Shown in pieces: positions 21,346-21,790 of a stretch of DNA of 21,790 nt. Source of the DNA: JBBTSG01 sp038064775 (GTDB taxonomy: Bacteria > Patescibacteriota > Minisyncoccia > UBA6257 > GWB1-50-10); contig JBBTSG010000024.1 in the NCBI GenBank assembly GCA_038064775.1, forward strand, positions 1-21,790, given 5' to 3'. The position numbers and the translations under genes were made by a program. The number at the start of each line of letters is the position of its first letter. The first letter of the stretch is position 1. The notes beneath the pieces are model-generated. The model saw only the letters and a list, made by a program, of their open reading frames with translations. It was not told the origin of the DNA and ran no database searches.

Positions 21346-21435
21346 ATAAAAATGGGCGGGCAAGGTGGCAAAATAACCTCCTAACAATTAGAGCAAAAAT
21401 CCAAAAAAATGCAACCAAACCAAAATTAAAAATAA

Positions 21436-21464
21436 TTGAATTTTAAAATAACCGAGGATAGAAT
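21436..21464 (+). promoter_or_regulatory. Predicted promoter of the GH1 gene
   Basis: -35 TTGAAT (21436-21441), 17-nt spacer, -10 TAGAAT (21459-21464), giving a leader of about 35 nt before the ATG at 21505, which has AAGGA upstream. Confidence 0.6.
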
Positions 21465-21504
21465 GAGTTAAGTTGATTATTTAAAAATTTAATAAGGATT
21501 GGAT

Positions 21505-21790
21505 ATGAAAAACCTGAAATCTCGAATATCGTTTATTCTTTTTATTTTTTTGTGCGCCGCAATGGTTTTTCTCTTTTCTTCGCCTTGCCCTCAAATACCA
21601 GTTGACCTCACGAAAAAAATAATTCCCCCGTCACCTACCGAGATAAAAACCGATGACAGCTTAACCACGGAAAATTTCATTTTTCCGAAAACTTTTATGT
21701 GGGGCGTGGCTACTTCCGCTTTCCAAAATGAAGGTGGTTACGGCTTAACTGATTGGGATTACTGGCCACCATATTTGGAAAGTCAGTCGG
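21505..21790 (+). CDS. Glycoside hydrolase family 1 (beta-glucosidase-like), 5' part only
   Basis: The frame is open from the ATG to the window edge (95 codons). A hydrophobic segment at residues 8-25 followed by a Pro/Thr-rich stretch indicates a signal peptide or membrane anchor. Residues 60-78 contain PKTFMWGVATSAFQNEGG, the N-terminal GH1 signature (F-x-W-G-x-A-T-S-A-x-Q-x-E-G), with Gln74 as the usual sugar-contacting residue, then TDWDYW. GH1 enzymes hydrolyse beta-glycosides; most bacterial ones are cytoplasmic, so an exported or anchored form is less usual. The catalytic glutamates lie beyond the window and cannot be checked. Confidence 0.85.
   Translation, partial: MKNLKSRISFILFIFLCAAMVFLFSSPCPQIPVDLTKKIIPPSPTEIKTDDSLTTENFIFPKTFMWGVATSAFQNEGGYGLTDWDYWPPYLESQS

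Larger units (their letters stand above)
21102..21404. repeat. 14-bp inverted repeat flanking tRNA-Thr(TGT)
   Basis: TTGGATTTTTGCTC (21102-21115) and its exact reverse complement (21391-21404) bracket the tRNA gene. The right arm may form part of the tRNA promoter region; the left arm lies downstream of the tRNA. Confidence 0.5.

Noticed and set aside
21118..21387. Open frames on both strands around tRNA-Thr(TGT)
   Set aside because: They translate the tRNA itself and the palindrome; such peptides are well-known artefacts of tRNA loci.
1..21790. CRISPR array
   Set aside because: No regularly spaced direct repeats of 20-40 nt with unique spacers; the repeated hairpins are dispersed, not arrayed.
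1..21790. Reverse transcriptase or Avd gene for the DGR
   Set aside because: I checked the predicted proteins on both strands and found no RT palm motif (YxDD with flanking RT blocks) and no small helical Avd-like gene next to the TR.

Overview
The window reads like a piece of a Patescibacteria (candidate phyla radiation, CPR) chromosome, most probably Parcubacteria-like. The clues are short simple operons, few strong ribosome-binding sites, a nucleoside diphosphate kinase with a long insert, an AspRS that appears to lack the bacterial GAD insertion domain, a group I intron in a tRNA gene with a LAGLIDADG-type endonuclease beside it, many short palindromic repeats (some inside coding genes), and a diversity-generating retroelement (DGR) cassette. 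No rRNA or marker phylogeny is present, so the assignment is inference. Standard code fits: TGA is used as a stop.

Layout. 22-6741 (minus): a 1522-residue secreted subtilase, then the aspS-ndk pair. 6786-8825 (minus): tonB, then the most striking locus, a DGR template repeat (TR, 7673-7779) and its variable repeat (VR, 8106-8212) at the 3' end of a 202-residue target gene. All 11 TR/VR differences fall on TR adenines, and no reverse transcriptase is visible anywhere in the window. 8852-13007: mnmA (minus) diverges from a comEC gene (plus) whose C-terminus is an HNH-nuclease-like domain instead of the usual metallo-beta-lactamase domain; pcm (minus) converges on it. 13120-16383 (minus): a 1087-residue protein with Myb-like helical N-terminal segments, a degenerate phosphoesterase-like half and a better conserved phosphoesterase half. 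16537-19520: ddl (minus), tdk (plus), fic (minus) and an RRM protein (minus). 19725-21345 (minus): tRNA-Trp, rpmG, an intron-split tRNA-Thr(GGT), a homing-endonuclease-like gene overlapping that tRNA, and tRNA-Thr(TGT). 21505-end (plus): the start of a membrane-anchored GH1 glycosidase.

Most genes are housekeeping and unrelated in function: aminoacylation, tRNA thiolation, nucleotide salvage, cell-wall precursor ligation, protein repair. The accessory content is the DGR cassette, the ComEC-HNH fusion, the giant phosphoesterase, Fic, TonB and the tRNA intron/endonuclease pair. A second layer of structure runs through the window: at least six, probably seven, small hairpins share a 13-nt loop of the form TTCGAC-AAGCTCA (either orientation) but have different self-complementary stems. 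Two lie in aspS in frame, two serve as intrinsic terminators (ddl; tdk/fic), and two sit back to back at the RRM promoter.
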